Assembly: GCA_964019055.1 (NCBI GenBank)
Contig: OZ025221.1
Coordinates: 5,844,968 to 5,908,967, forward strand
From: Anthopleura xanthogrammica
Taxonomy: Eukaryota; Cnidaria; Anthozoa; Actiniaria; Actiniidae
Length of the DNA: 64,000 nt
Reading direction: 5' to 3'
Shown here: one piece after another, positions 35,131 through 46,800 of the stretch
How the letters are laid out: each line of letters starts with the position of its first letter
Position numbering within the stretch: position 1 is the first letter of the stretch
Notes under the pieces: generated by a model
Database searches by the model: none
Seen by the model: only the letters and a program-made list of their open reading frames with translations
Told to the model about the DNA's origin: nothing
Made by a program: the position numbers and the translations under genes

Positions 35131-36202
35131 ACTAAATGATCCGGAAATCGCCTTTTTTGCTCCATAATCGGTGTAGTCATTTTTATTCATATTAAAATAA
35201 CTGTTGAAGACTTGTTTACAGTGTATAAACCATGATTTAATAAAAATAGCAATCACGATCAGAGACAAAAGCGAATTTTCAATTTAGTCAAAAACCTAAA
35301 AAAACCTAATTATCTGAAAACATTGTATATTCTTTATATTATGAGTATATCAGTTTATACTTGCAAGTAGCTGCTACTCCTTTACTCTACATGACTGTAT
35401 GTAGTCAATTGTTGCTCCATATATAATGTGTAATCTCCATCTCTAAGTAGAAGCAAACAAAACCATGAGCTTAAAAAGTATTGAAAAAGCGAAACCACAG
35501 ATAATCATAGACAATTCTACACAATTCATCGGCTTCTATTATCAAAAATTAACCCTAAAAAAACATTTGAAGCTCCATGAAGTTTATTATTACAGTTGTA
35601 AACTTTTAAAGGCAAAGGACAAAGGTTCGGCTAAAATAATCCACTCACCGATAATTTAGCCTTCTTTAAGGAAAAAAAACTGATCCAAAATGATCTTGAA
35701 CATCTTAAGTGCCGTTCTTCTGAGTTTCAGTCAATATTCTTACCCAAAAGGGTTTAAAAGAATCACATAAAGAAGCTACTGTTCACCATGTCGTTGGCCA
35801 TGCTTCTTGAAAATGGCGGGCTTTGAAATGCCTTCCCCGCTGAGAATCATGGTCTTTCGGGACGCAATGAATTATGGGATCATTTTTTCGGGAAGGCTTG
35901 CATTTCATATACGTTATTGGCTATACAATCACATGATATTTACTCAAATTGCTTTTTCGCTACGGCAAAGTTTGTAATTTATATATTTCAAAAAAATATT
36001 TGCACGATCAGTTCAAAATAAAAAACAAATTTAGACAAGATATGTAAGGAGCCAAAATGGCCCCCTGGATTCTAAAATAGCACCTTGGTTTCCATTTTAC
36101 AGATTTTAGCCCATGATAGAACCAGAACAGCTTTATATATAGGATATAATATTATAATTAACCTTTTGTTTTATATGGTAACCCAATTAGCAAATAGTAA
36201 AC

Positions 36203-37100
36203 TTAAACAGCCCTTTGGGCCAAAACAGCCCTAAATGTAATAGGGCCAAAATGGCTCACGCAAACTATAATTGCACCTCGTCCCATTTTGGCCAGCCTTT
36301 GGGCCAAAACAGCACCAAATGTTATGAGGCCAAAATGGCTCCCGCAAACTGAAATAGCCCCTCGTCCCGTTTTAGCCAGCCTTTGGGCCAAAACAGCACT
36401 AAATGTTATGAGGCCAAAATGGCTCCCGCAAACTGAAATAGCCCTTCGTCCCGTTTTAGCCAGCCTTTGGGCCAAAACAGCACTAAATGTTATGAGGCCA
36501 AAATGGCTCCCGCAAACTGAAATAGCCCTTCGTCCCATTTTGGTCAGCCTTTGGGCCAAAACAGCACTAAATGTTATGAGGCCAAAATGGCTCCCGCAAA
36601 CTGAAATAGCCCCTCGTCCCATTTTGGTCAGCTTTTGGGCCAAAACAGCACTAAATGTTATGAGGCCAAAATGGCTCCCGCAAACTGAAATAGCCCCTCG
36701 TCCCATTTTGGCCAGCCTTTGGGCCAAATCAGCACTAAATGTTATGAGGCCAAAATGGCTCCCGCAAACTGAAATAGCCCCTCGTCCCATTTTGGTAGGC
36801 CTTTGGGCCAAAACAGCACTAAATGTTATGAGGCCAAAATGGCTCCCGCAAACTAAAATAGCCCCTCGTCCCGTTTTGGCCAGCCTTTGGGCCAAAACAG
36901 CACAAAATGTAATAGGGCTAAAATGGCTGTGGTAGAGCCAAGATAGCCTCTTATTCTTTTTTGGCTTACCCTTGGGCCAAAACAGTACTAATAAAGCTAT
37001 GCCAAAATGGCTTTCATGGGGCCAAAATAGCATTTTGTTCCATTTTGACCCATCTCTGGGCCAAAATAGCACTATTTTAAAAATGCCAAAACGGCTCTGT
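36203..37100. repeat. Array of about nine 84-bp units inside the transposon
   Basis: AATGTTATGAGGCCAAAATG recurs every 84 bp (36318, 36402, 36486, 36570 and on), with more diverged units at both ends. Since 84 is a multiple of three, both strands stay open (a 301-codon minus ORF at 36203-37108 and a 215-codon plus ORF at 36288-36935). These repetitive ORFs are by-products of the period and not evidence of genes. The words GGCCAAAA and TTGGGCC echo those of the 111-bp array. Confidence 0.9.
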
Positions 37101-37110
37101 GGGGCCAAAT

Positions 37111-38124
37111 CAGCCCTATCAAATTTACTGTGAAGGCTTCATATCGGCATTTTTTGTAGATAAGCCAGAAAACCTATTCTTTATCAACCAAGATCTTATG
37201 CTGCAATACCACCATACTTCAGAAACTAACAAGTCCTCAGTACCTGGCCACGGCTATTTTGCTAAACTTGAGTCGTTTGAAAATAACCACAGTGAAAAGG
37301 GAGAACTCTACATGGAGTACAGAAAAATGGCCTGCAAAGAAAAGGTTGGTGAGCTCTGTGACTTCTGTAAAGAGAATGACTTTGTAAGCTCTGAAGCCAA
37401 ACCAACGCCGCGACCATATCCTGACTACAAGAGACTCCCTGAATTCCACTACCTTCCAATATCACAGACTCCAACAAATGGTCGTACACCAGATGATTTT
37501 CAGCCAAGAGCACAAATCAAAAGAATGTTTGAAAAAGAGCTAAAACCCGGAGATAGTGCGGCAATTGAGAAGTTTTCAAATGACTACATTGTTTCCGAAA
37601 AGCTAGTAGCCGAATATATTGAGCACTTATCCCAGATTAAAATTCGAAAAGAGAAAAAGAAAACAGAAACTGACCGGCAAAGAATACAGCGAAAACAGCA
37701 GGAGTACAACGACATTGACTGGGATTATCTTTATAATTCTGACAGTTTAGCAACACTTAGAGTAAGCGAGCTTGATTTGTATTTGCATTACCACAAGATG
37801 ACCTTCAAAGGAGTCAAAAAACAAAAAATTGCTGTGGTAAAAGCCCATATGGGCAGCAAGATCCTTGCTTCCATTGTGCAGGATACGGAGCTGGATAAGC
37901 GAGCCAACACGCCTCCAACATCATCAGACTCGGAGAGTGACATTATCGAACAAAGAATTGGTTCTGATTGTTCTACTTTGAGTGAAGCAAGTGACTCCTC
38001 AGCTGGCAGTTCCTGTCATGAAGTAACAGAGGCCCCACCTGATGCTACCTCCTCACGCTATGGACGCAAAAGAACCAGAGTCATGCGGGACAACTTTGTC
38101 TCGTGGGCTCAAATTGACATGTGA
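37111..38124 (+). pseudogene. Transposon-encoded protein, C-terminal part with SAP-like segment
   Basis: An open frame (ORF start 37099) of about 340 residues: NQDLMLQYHHTSETNKSSVP, GELCDFCKEND (cysteine pair), PRPYPDYKRLPEFHYLPIS, a Lys/Glu-rich helix near 195-215, then LRVSELDLYLHYHKMTFKGV plus KKQKIAVVKAHM near 230-262, which resembles a SAP-type DNA-binding helix pair. The tail is Ser/Asp/Glu-rich and ends RKRTRVMRDNFVSWAQIDM. It appears to be the intact continuation of the frameshifted part at 33837-34676, cut off by the tandem arrays. It could still be expressed alone, but its first residues derive from the repeat array. Confidence 0.5.
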
Positions 38125-38574
38125 CTAATAAACTCGTAGATAGATCGATACATATCAAATACACTAAACATATTGAAATTATAATTTTTTATCAAGGTTG
38201 AGATAATATATTGTTTCATACTTAAAATAAAAGAACAAAAATGTGATCAAAATTAAAATGAGTAACTTAAAAGGATAGCCCTCCCCTAGAATAGCTTCAA
38301 ATGAAATGTGTGGCCCTCCCCTTAAGCCTATAAATTTGACTATTGACCCTCCCCTCCGAGGCTCCAGCCCTCCCCCCCCCCCCCCCCCCCCCGATAATAA
38401 ACGTACCTTCCCTAAGAAAAAGAAGGGAAAAAAAGACACCACTTATTTTTGGAGCTTCTCTTAAGAAATCTGAAATTGTATTAGTCTCTCAGTATTATTA
38501 ATACACGAAAATATCTTTATGGAACAAGGGCCGGGGAAATCTTTTTAATCGACAAAATATTCAATAAATATCAA

Positions 38575-41500
38575 ATGTGCGGTTGGGCTTCCTGTGGTAG
38601 CTTAGCCCTACATCCGGTGTCTCAGTCACTTATGATATCTGCCAAATTTTGGTCACTTTTTGCTGTGATTGCCATTGCAATGCTTTCTACAATTGGTCTG
38701 GTCTTATTATTTACCTCTGGAGTACTTTACACGCAGGGATCGAAAACGGAAAGACCAATAATTGGTGAGTTTGCCTTGCGTATCATAGATATTGCGTATG
38801 ATAACATGACTGGACGTCCCGAAAACTTCCAAGAATAGAATCTCTCGCTTCGAACACGAAAATTCTTTAGATAATGAACTGTAGGCTTCATATACAGGCT
38901 ATTTTCAAACAAAGATTATTAAAGAACATAAATGAAAGAATTATTTTTTAATCCGACTGTTTGGATGTTAGACAGTGCATGCCATTAGGGATTCCATTGT
39001 TCCTTTTCCTTAGCTTTGGTTTTGCCTTACGTAATTTTAGGTATTCTCGCCGAGACAACACACGGAAAGGCTGCAGAATATGGAAAATTCTACATAGCTG
39101 CGTCGTATGTCAAATACGTTGAAGCTGCTGGAGGACGTGTTGTGCCGATATTGTATCCTAAAATGAATATCATATCTATGGTATATTTATGATGTTACTT
39201 CATGTCATGTGATAAGACGTTGCATAACATCTTAGGACCTCTAATTCTTCTCCTCTTCTCGTGTGATATAAAGCCCAGAAAACAAAAAAATTTCGAATGG
39301 ACTAAAATGAAAATTGAAATCCATCATCATCATCATCATCATAGTCATCATCATCAGCATCATCATCATTACATAATTATATTCTTCTTAACAGTCTTTT
39401 TATAGCCCTAATGCCACCTCAGATCAAGTGAAACAGCTCTTTCAATACATCAATGGGTATGAATGCAGTTTTTCTGGAACTACACAATTTATTTACCTCC
39501 ACAGACCCTCCCCACCCCTTGGAATTTCCAATCCCCCTCCATATGGGGGAGGTATATATTGATATTTTCTGGAACTACAATATACCCTCCTCAAACGCTC
39601 CCCACCCCTTGGATATTTCATTCCCCCTCCATATGGGGAAGGCATGGACATTTGGACCTTGTTTCTTGGAAAGGGTTAAGAAAGGACAGACGTACAGCTT
39701 TCATATATATAGTGGTTGACATAAACTTGCCTCATCTTTTAACATATTGTCTATTTAAAAAAATTGTTTTCTGCTAATTCTGTTATGCAGAGCCCTTTTC
39801 CCGGGAGGTGGAGTAAGCCTGACTCAATCTGGCTATGCAGAGAATGGAAAGCTTTTTTATCAGTTGGCTATTCAGGTAGAAATTTATTCTATTTTTTTGT
39901 TCATTTCTGTATTTATACTAGTTATATATACATTGGTATTGAGTGGTTTATCAGGGAATATCCCACTTGTATTCTCCTTGTGCCCTTGTGCATATACACA
40001 TGATCAACCTTCGCGCTATAGTGTGTATACAAGAAGTGGCATATTCCACGGTATATGCATCAAAACTAGTGCATAACTATTTTATTGCATACCTTACAAT
40101 ATTTCAGTGCATGATGGGAAGGAAGAGGGATCCTGAAAAATATATGACAGCTTTCCTGCATTTTGATTGACTGCATTTTCTATGGAATATGAGATAAATA
40201 CATGTGTGCTATCATTTCCTTTGTTTTTCATTTTCCAGGCCAGCGACAAGGGTGTGGTCTTTCCAATATGGGGATCTTGCCTTGGCTTTGAATTATTAAC
40301 AGTAATATCAAGCAGTAACAAGGTGGTCTTTTCTCACTTGGATGCCGAGAACTATCCAATGCCACTCGATCTCTCTGAAGGCAAGTGATGAGGGACAATC
40401 CATGATTTGAGTAATGGAGTGAGGGGAAATACTCACAAAAGATGTCAGTTATGCAGGGTGTTTGCTCTGCCTTCACAGTCCCCTGTGCCATATTGAAAGG
40501 TAGCTCTGCATTTGCATCTAAGTAAGACATGAGGTAACCTTGCAATGTTAGAGACCTTTTTTAACACCTTGGACAATAAATTTATTATTCACGTCTTGCT
40601 TTGATGCAAAGGTCTGGCTACCTTTCAAGATGACACAGGGAACTATTGAAATTCAGAAGTCAATTTCGGCCAAGAGGGAGGAAAACTGGAGAATCTCAAC
40701 CCAAAGCACACAACACAGCTCTACACATATCCACAGTTACTATGACTATGGTTCCCACAAATCAAAATACATCCATCAAAATGAAGTCCAATCTTGTGCA
40801 TATGTTCCAAAAAATCACTAACCCTCCCCTGTGATTACAATATCCTAATTATAAATGTCTTTTTATTAGATTTTCATGACAGTAAAATGTTTAACAAGGC
40901 ATCACAGGACATGATCAAAGCAGTGCAGCACTCGAGCATTACAATGAACAACCATAAGTGGGGGGTGTCTCCAGAGGTATGTTAGCCCACATATTCATGT
41001 CCCTCTTCAGGGCTGACCTGATGATTGAAGGTTGAAGGGGGACGTTTCTTAGAATCCATATAACCTTCCAAACTATGAGCCATATAGACCCCCTGCAGTG
41101 GTAGTATCATCATGTACGGGTTAACCAAGTGTGTCGTAAGTTTCTGAACACACGAGTGGGACTTTTTCGAGGATTTTGGTTCTCCTATTTAATAAGTATC
41201 TATAACATTAACAATAATAATTGTTACTTACAATTTTTGAATCTTTTCCAATTTTATGTTACTAAATATGTCCTTTGTTATTTGCAGAATTTTCAGAAGG
41301 AGAAAAATCTTTCTAGTTTTTACAGAATTGTTTCAACAAACAGGGATCGAAAGGGCATTGAATATGTTTCCACTATTGAAAGTAAGGCCAGGTTATAAAA
41401 TATACTTTTACTTTTAAATCAAATTGGTTGGCACAGGCCAACAGGATGTGGTCTTTGGTACAAACAACACGACCATTAAGCCAAGATAAACAAGTCAGAG

Positions 41501-42599
41501 ATGTTTGTGCCCAAGCTAGATCACAATGCTCCATGTTCACTATCTCAACAAAGGTCTATACTCTCAAGCAAATTTGCTTTAAAAAAATCTATGTACTAAT
41601 ATATTTTTAGGTATCAAATATCCAATATTTGGGGTTCAATGGCATCCAGAAAAGAACCAGTTTGAGTGGTCAACCAAAGAATCGATACCACACAATGATG
41701 ACGCTATTCATCTTGGACAGTACATGGCAAATTTCCTTGTTGATCAAGGTAGGCCAATGTTCCTTGTACTTTCCAGCAAATACTGGCCTGTGTTTTTTTA
41801 ATTGCTTGGGGACTGCTCTTATAGCATTGCTGTGCAGGCTAAGCAGTTGCTAAATTATATATTCCTGGAATTTTTTTATAGTCCAAAAAAAGGTGCATTT
41901 GCTTTGTGTAAAGAGTTTAACAGATTCATTAATACCTCCCCCCCCCCCCCCCCCCAAAAAAAAAGTAAAAGGTAAAGCCAGTATTTTACTACGAAACTGC
42001 ATATACTAGAGTGGTTGCCCAATGCTGCCAAGCCAGGGGCTCATATATAAAGCATTTGAAGATGTGCATTTTACCCCCTCAAACTATCAGTGCTCCTTAT
42101 AACGTATTTCAAGCTACCAAAGACAAAACGGAGGATCGAACCATGGACCTCTAGCTTGGACTGAGATACACCTCCTCTTAAACTTTGAAGATAGGGAAGA
42201 TTTGGGAGACAAAGCTTCCAGATTTAAAGTTTTCAGGAATTATGCTAGGATTTTCCTGGTGCCCGTGTCAATGCTCACATGAGGGGTCTCAAGCATGTAT
42301 TGTAGGTGTCAATCAAGAAACCCTTGTCAGCACTATGGAAATGAGTCCCGGGATGGGATATACATGTACATACCAAAATTATGAAAATGCATTTTGCAGT
42401 GTAAAAATTCACAGTTTCAGCATTGTATAACAGGATTGATCCCTGGTTTATAATCTAAGACATTCTATTTGTATTTCCAGCACGTATGAATGATCACTCT
42501 TTTCCGAGTCAAGAACAAGAAGAGGATGCTTTGATTTACAACTATAATCCAACCTACACTGGACACTTCTCAAACTTCACGCAGTGCTATTATTTTTAA
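38575..42599 (+). CDS. GGH: Gamma-glutamyl hydrolase (folylpolyglutamate hydrolase)
   Basis: Lysosomal or secreted peptidase family C26 enzyme that trims poly-gamma-glutamate from folates. Nine exons: 38575-38764, 39041-39152, 39406-39456, 39791-39875, 40239-40380, 40870-40976, 41288-41381, 41611-41748, 42481-42599; 345 residues from 38575, or 326 from the in-frame ATG at 38632, which puts the hydrophobic signal/anchor ([18 protein letters not shown]) close to the N-terminus and is my preferred start. Marks: [44 protein letters not shown] with nucleophile Cys160, and GVQWHPEKN with His272 (long numbering). The C-terminus [15 protein letters not shown] matches the family end. Intron 5 has a GC donor (GAAG/GCAAGT). 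AATAAA follows ten bases after the stop (42609). The gene starts 160 bp beyond the transposon. Confidence 0.95.
39318..39368. repeat. CAT-repeat microsatellite in GGH intron 2
   Basis: About 15 imperfect CAT units directly upstream of the acceptor of exon 39406-39456. Confidence 0.9.
39470..39655. repeat. Tandem duplication of about 97 bp in GGH intron 3
   Basis: TTTTTCTGGAACTACA, TCCCCACCCCTTGGAATTTC and CCCCCTCCATATGGGG occur twice (from 39470 and from about 39566) with scattered differences. Confidence 0.85.
39940..40215. mobile_element. Relative of the 28760-29068 element in GGH intron 4
   Basis: CAGGGAATATCCCACTTGTA and AGTGGCATATTCCACGGTAT form the arms. The following GTGCATGATGGGAAGGAAGA and TGCATTTTCTATGGAATATG stretch is the reverse complement of the part preceding the 28917 palindrome. 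It ends about 25 bp before the exon 40239 acceptor. Confidence 0.55.
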
Positions 42600-43854
42600 T
42601 TTGTGAAAAATAAACTTATTACATTATTCATCTTTTTGATTCTCAAAGGAAATTGTAGAACCTCCATTAAGCAGCCACTCTCAGGGTACTAAATAGAGGT
42701 GAACTATTATTCTTAATTTAAAATGAAAAAAAATAATTTAAATTGGAAATTTAGATATTATTCAACTTATTATTAGTTCTTAGAAAAAATTGAAATTACT
42801 ATTTTCATAGTGTCTTTTACAGACCTTTGTTTTCTAGCCTAAGGGTAATTATATGCTTTATGAATATCTGACAAATATTGGCCAATGCACGGCTGACACT
42901 TGAGCATCACATGTCCGACACATAACAAACACTTGGCCAGTCATCAACTGACACCTGTCGACCAGTCATGAAGTTCACTGTAATTGTTATCATTTTCTTA
43001 AACTCAAAATTCATTTTGATTTTATATTTTATTTAAATAAAATTATTCATATTTTTTCACTGGTGACCAAAATTGTAGCAAGGTGATGATAGGATCATGA
43101 TTCTTGTTTTACATTAATAATTAATATATATTCTTAGACAGAAAAGCTAGAACAAAATATACAGTATGGCTGATAATGCAACTGAAAATGTCACTATCAG
43201 TCACCAGTCGTTTCGACAGTGACACAGTATTTAGGCCCTTCCAATCCACATCAAGTATCAGTGAAACACCAGTATGTCTCTCTTATTGTATTGAAACAAT
43301 CCAACCCCAAAAACTACGTTTTGGATGCCTATATTGTCACGAAAAACTTCTTAAAAACCTCTTCTAAAAAGCGTTTTGATCGAGCAAAATTTTCACCTTT
43401 TAAAATTACTATTTGTATCCAAAAGACTCAAGTCAGACAAAAAACTTTGTAATTATCAAAACAGAAATTTGCAAAAAGCTATTAATCTTGAATTATTTTA
43501 GTATGACTGTCACAAAAGTATCAAATATATTATGAAAATTTTTACAGTTAGGGCACTCGAACTGTGAACACAATGAGGCTTGGACATTATACTTGGGTTA
43601 GCTAAGTAAACATATTAAGATCAATCTAGTTATGAATTTGGTTTCTGATTGGACGATTAAAAAAATGTCAAAAAAAACTTGAAGTGTTCACAGTTCAAGT
43701 GCGCACTCTGTAACACATCAAATATTTTATGAAAAATCTTGCAATCATTTTTTTTTTTATATTGTACTATTAATATTCCTTGAAGTTTATTAAATGATAT
43801 TCTTGTGATATTGAAACACAGTCTGTTATATTTAATTTATAAAATATATTAGGG
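42600..43854. other. Convergent spacer between GGH and the BTB gene
   Basis: Tail-to-tail interval. It holds the GGH poly(A) signal (AATAAA at 42609-42614) and an inverted-repeat element at about 43546-43715 (GGGCACTCGAACTGTGAACAC mirrored by TGTTCACAGTTCAAGTGCGC). The short plus-strand ORFs here match nothing I know. Confidence 0.55.
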
Positions 43855-46800
43855 TTAAATCTCACTGGATTGCCATGAAAAATAGAAATTTAAAGCCCTG
43901 TTGACGTCGCAGTCAGCAGCTAATGTAATTCGCAACAATTCTCGTCTTGGTATTGAATCACCTAAGATTTCTGTAAGTTCTTGCATACATTTTTCGATTT
44001 TAGTTTCATGATGTCCTTGCTGTGAATACTGTTCAAATAAATGCCTTCTTGTGAGCTCTTCAAGGTTTGGTATCTTGAAAATAAGGAGTAACAATTTATT
44101 ATATAGCCCCTTCCCTACACATACTCTGATTGGTCAATAACTGTGCTGTATTAGTGAACAGAGCATAGTGCTGACACCATCTACATGTGTGCAGTCGGCT
44201 TTGCAAAGATGAAAACAGTATTTGAAAATTACAATGGATTTTTGACAAAACTGCTCATTTTAAGGCTAAAGTGAACAATCCTCACCATAAAAAATAGTGG
44301 TCAGTAAGTTGTCAGTAATTGGTTGGTAATAGTTGGTAAGTGGTCTGTCAGTAAGTGGTTGGTAATAGTTGGTAAGTGGTCTGACAGTAAGTGGTTGATA
44401 ACAGTTGGTAAGTGGTCTGACAGTAAGTGGTTGGTAACAGTTGGTAAGTGGTCTGACAGTAAGTGGTTGGTAATAGTTGGTAAGTGGTCTGACAGTAAGT
44501 GGTTGGTAACAGTTGGTAAGTGGTCTGACAGTAAGTGGTTGGTAACAGTTGGTAAGTGGTCTGACAGTAAGTGGTTGGTAACAGTTGGTAAGTGGTCTGA
44601 CAGTAAGTGGTTGGTAACAGTTGGTAAGTGGTCTGACAGTAAGTGGTTGGTAACAGTTGGTAAGTGGTCTGACAGTAAGTGGTTGGTAACAGTTGGTAAG
44701 TGGTCTGACAGTAAGTGGTTGGTAACAGTTGGTAAGTGGTCTGACAGTAAGTGGTTGGTAATAGTTCCTAAACTGTAGGTTGGTAAAAATGTGTCGGTAA
44801 GGTAATAGTAAGCGGTTGGGTAAATGATCAGTAACTAAAGGTGAATATGGTAAGTTAACTGTAAACTACAGTTATTTTACTTTAGGTAACTAATAAAAGT
44901 AACTAAAGATAACTAGGTAAAAATTAAGGTAAGTGGTTGGCAGACAGCTTACCGACCACTATACTGTATGTTTTACAGCCTGGATTGTTCACTACAGCTC
45001 ATTAAGGGGTAAGGTCACATGACCTGTTTGTGCAAACGGTCCATTTTTTTGCCCTTGTTTAATCCCCATATCAGTTTACCTTTAATGATTCCAATTCTTT
45101 ACTCTTCAGTTTTTCTTTAATCCTGCAAATAAATAATAAAACATTAGATTAATTTTAATTGCTCTTCAAAAAGTGAGGTGTTCAATAATTTATTACTGAC
45201 AGGGATATGAAAAACCTGGTACCTACTTTAAGTTTTCTAAATGTCTTTTCAATTCCAGTTGTAGTTCAGGTGTTAGTTTGTTAAATTCCTCAGTTTCCAT
45301 GTAGTCCTCTGGGTTTGCCATGAAATCTAAGCATTTACTCTGTTAAAACAAACAAAAAAATTAGCAAAAATCAGACAAAAACAATAAAATTGCCCTGAAG
45401 AGGGACAATATGTCCGAAGGTCGACTTGCTCCAAGCTGACCTTTTTGAGACTCACAGAGTGAAGGAAGTGAAAAAAAGAAGTGAATGTCAAAGTTGCAAG
45501 AGGTCAACTTGTTCCTCTCAGGATTTTCAGTTGTATTCTGTGCTAATAATGACATGTATTCCTGTAGCGAGTGCCAAGTTTTCATTTATTATGTTGAAAA
45601 AAAGTGCGAGCATAATTCAGCAATCCATTTTTGGGTCACTAAAATTGGTTGGAAACAAGTTAGTTGGAAAAGTCCTTCATCCAGCTTGACTGTGTGATTC
45701 TGGTTGGGCTGCCTGTGCTTTATTCAACATGTGTGAACTAATACGGAGATGAAAGACTTTGTGAAAGTCTAGTCCAAAAGCTCGGATAAAAATTCCATAC
45801 CCATCTCATAAGAAATTATTAGAGACCAGACACTCAGGGTGGTCACTGCCAGGGTTTCTTTATAATTACATCCTTGGTGGTTCTTTTACCTTCCCTGATG
45901 CAGGATGAAAAAGTGTGGAGACAGGAGACTGCCATTTCATGTTGTCATCCAAGCCTTGTGAGTAGAGTTTTTCCTACATGTATGTATGTGTGTTGAGTTG
46001 TTTGTTCTCATGTGCTTTGAGGGTTTTCCCCAAAGTCTCCAGTTTTCCTCCCTCTGCAGAAATCAAATATTAAATTCTGATTGGATTCAGTGGAAGAGGA
46101 ACACAGAGGAACCATTATTTAATCCTATAAAATTATTTTTAATTATATTTATTCTTAATACCTTGAGTCGTGGAGCATTGTACCTGTCGGCCATACTCAA
46201 CAGATACAGCACTGTATCGTCACTGATACAGGTACATAAAGACATTTCACATGAGTCTTTCATATGATCCACCTATTAAGGGATCAATAATAATAATCTA
46301 TTAATCCATCAATAATCATTAATTCATTGAGTGTAACATAATATATCCATTCGATAGATTATGAAGTTGCAACCACTGTAAAGTTATAATTAAATTTGAT
46401 TTTCTTGTAATATTACCACTTATTATGACTGTTTATATTTTTTTCCTTCTCTTTTCATCCTATTCATCCCGACCATTCATAGTCAATATTGTATATAGTA
46501 AAGTTATAATTAAATTTGATTTTCTTGTAATATTACCACTTATTATGACTGCTTATATTTTTTTCCTTCTCTTTTCATCCTATTCATCCCGACCATTCAT
46601 AGTCAATATTGTATATAGCTAATTACCTAGATTAGCCTTAAGGTTATTGTAATTAGCTAACAACCAACTTCTAAGTTTTAATTATTATTTTATTTTATTT
46701 TTAATATATTGTAATAATAATTAAGGTTGTAAATAAAATTGTTGTTGTTGTTGTTGCAAATTATGGACTATCAACCCTAATAACTGTTTCCTATTTCAGA

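Larger units (their letters stand above)
33321..38417 (+). mobile_element. 5.1-kb TIR DNA transposon, decayed, with two internal tandem arrays
   Basis: TIRs: GGGAAGGTACGTTTATTATC then a G-run and GGGCTGGAG at 33325-33361; the reverse complement at 38363-38415 contains an expanded C-run. TAA lies at both outer borders and may be a 3-bp target duplication. Broken coding remnants on the plus strand run from about 33730 to 34675 and from about 37111 to 38124, separated by arrays at 34680-35130 and 36203-37100. Both TIRs carry CCCTCCCC-rich subterminal repeats. I do not assign a named superfamily. Confidence 0.75.

Noticed and set aside
36203..37108. 301-codon minus-strand and 215-codon plus-strand ORFs
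   Set aside because: Both are translations of an 84-bp tandem array whose period is a multiple of three; openness on both strands is explained by the repeat.
42130..42165. Possible tRNA gene suggested by a GGTTCGATCCTCC word (minus strand)
   Set aside because: Only a B-box-like word is present; no acceptor stem, A box or cloverleaf could be folded. Probably a SINE relic or chance.
44323..44778. 151-codon ORF with [12 protein letters not shown] repeats
   Set aside because: 36-bp minisatellite, intronic and antisense to the BTB gene.
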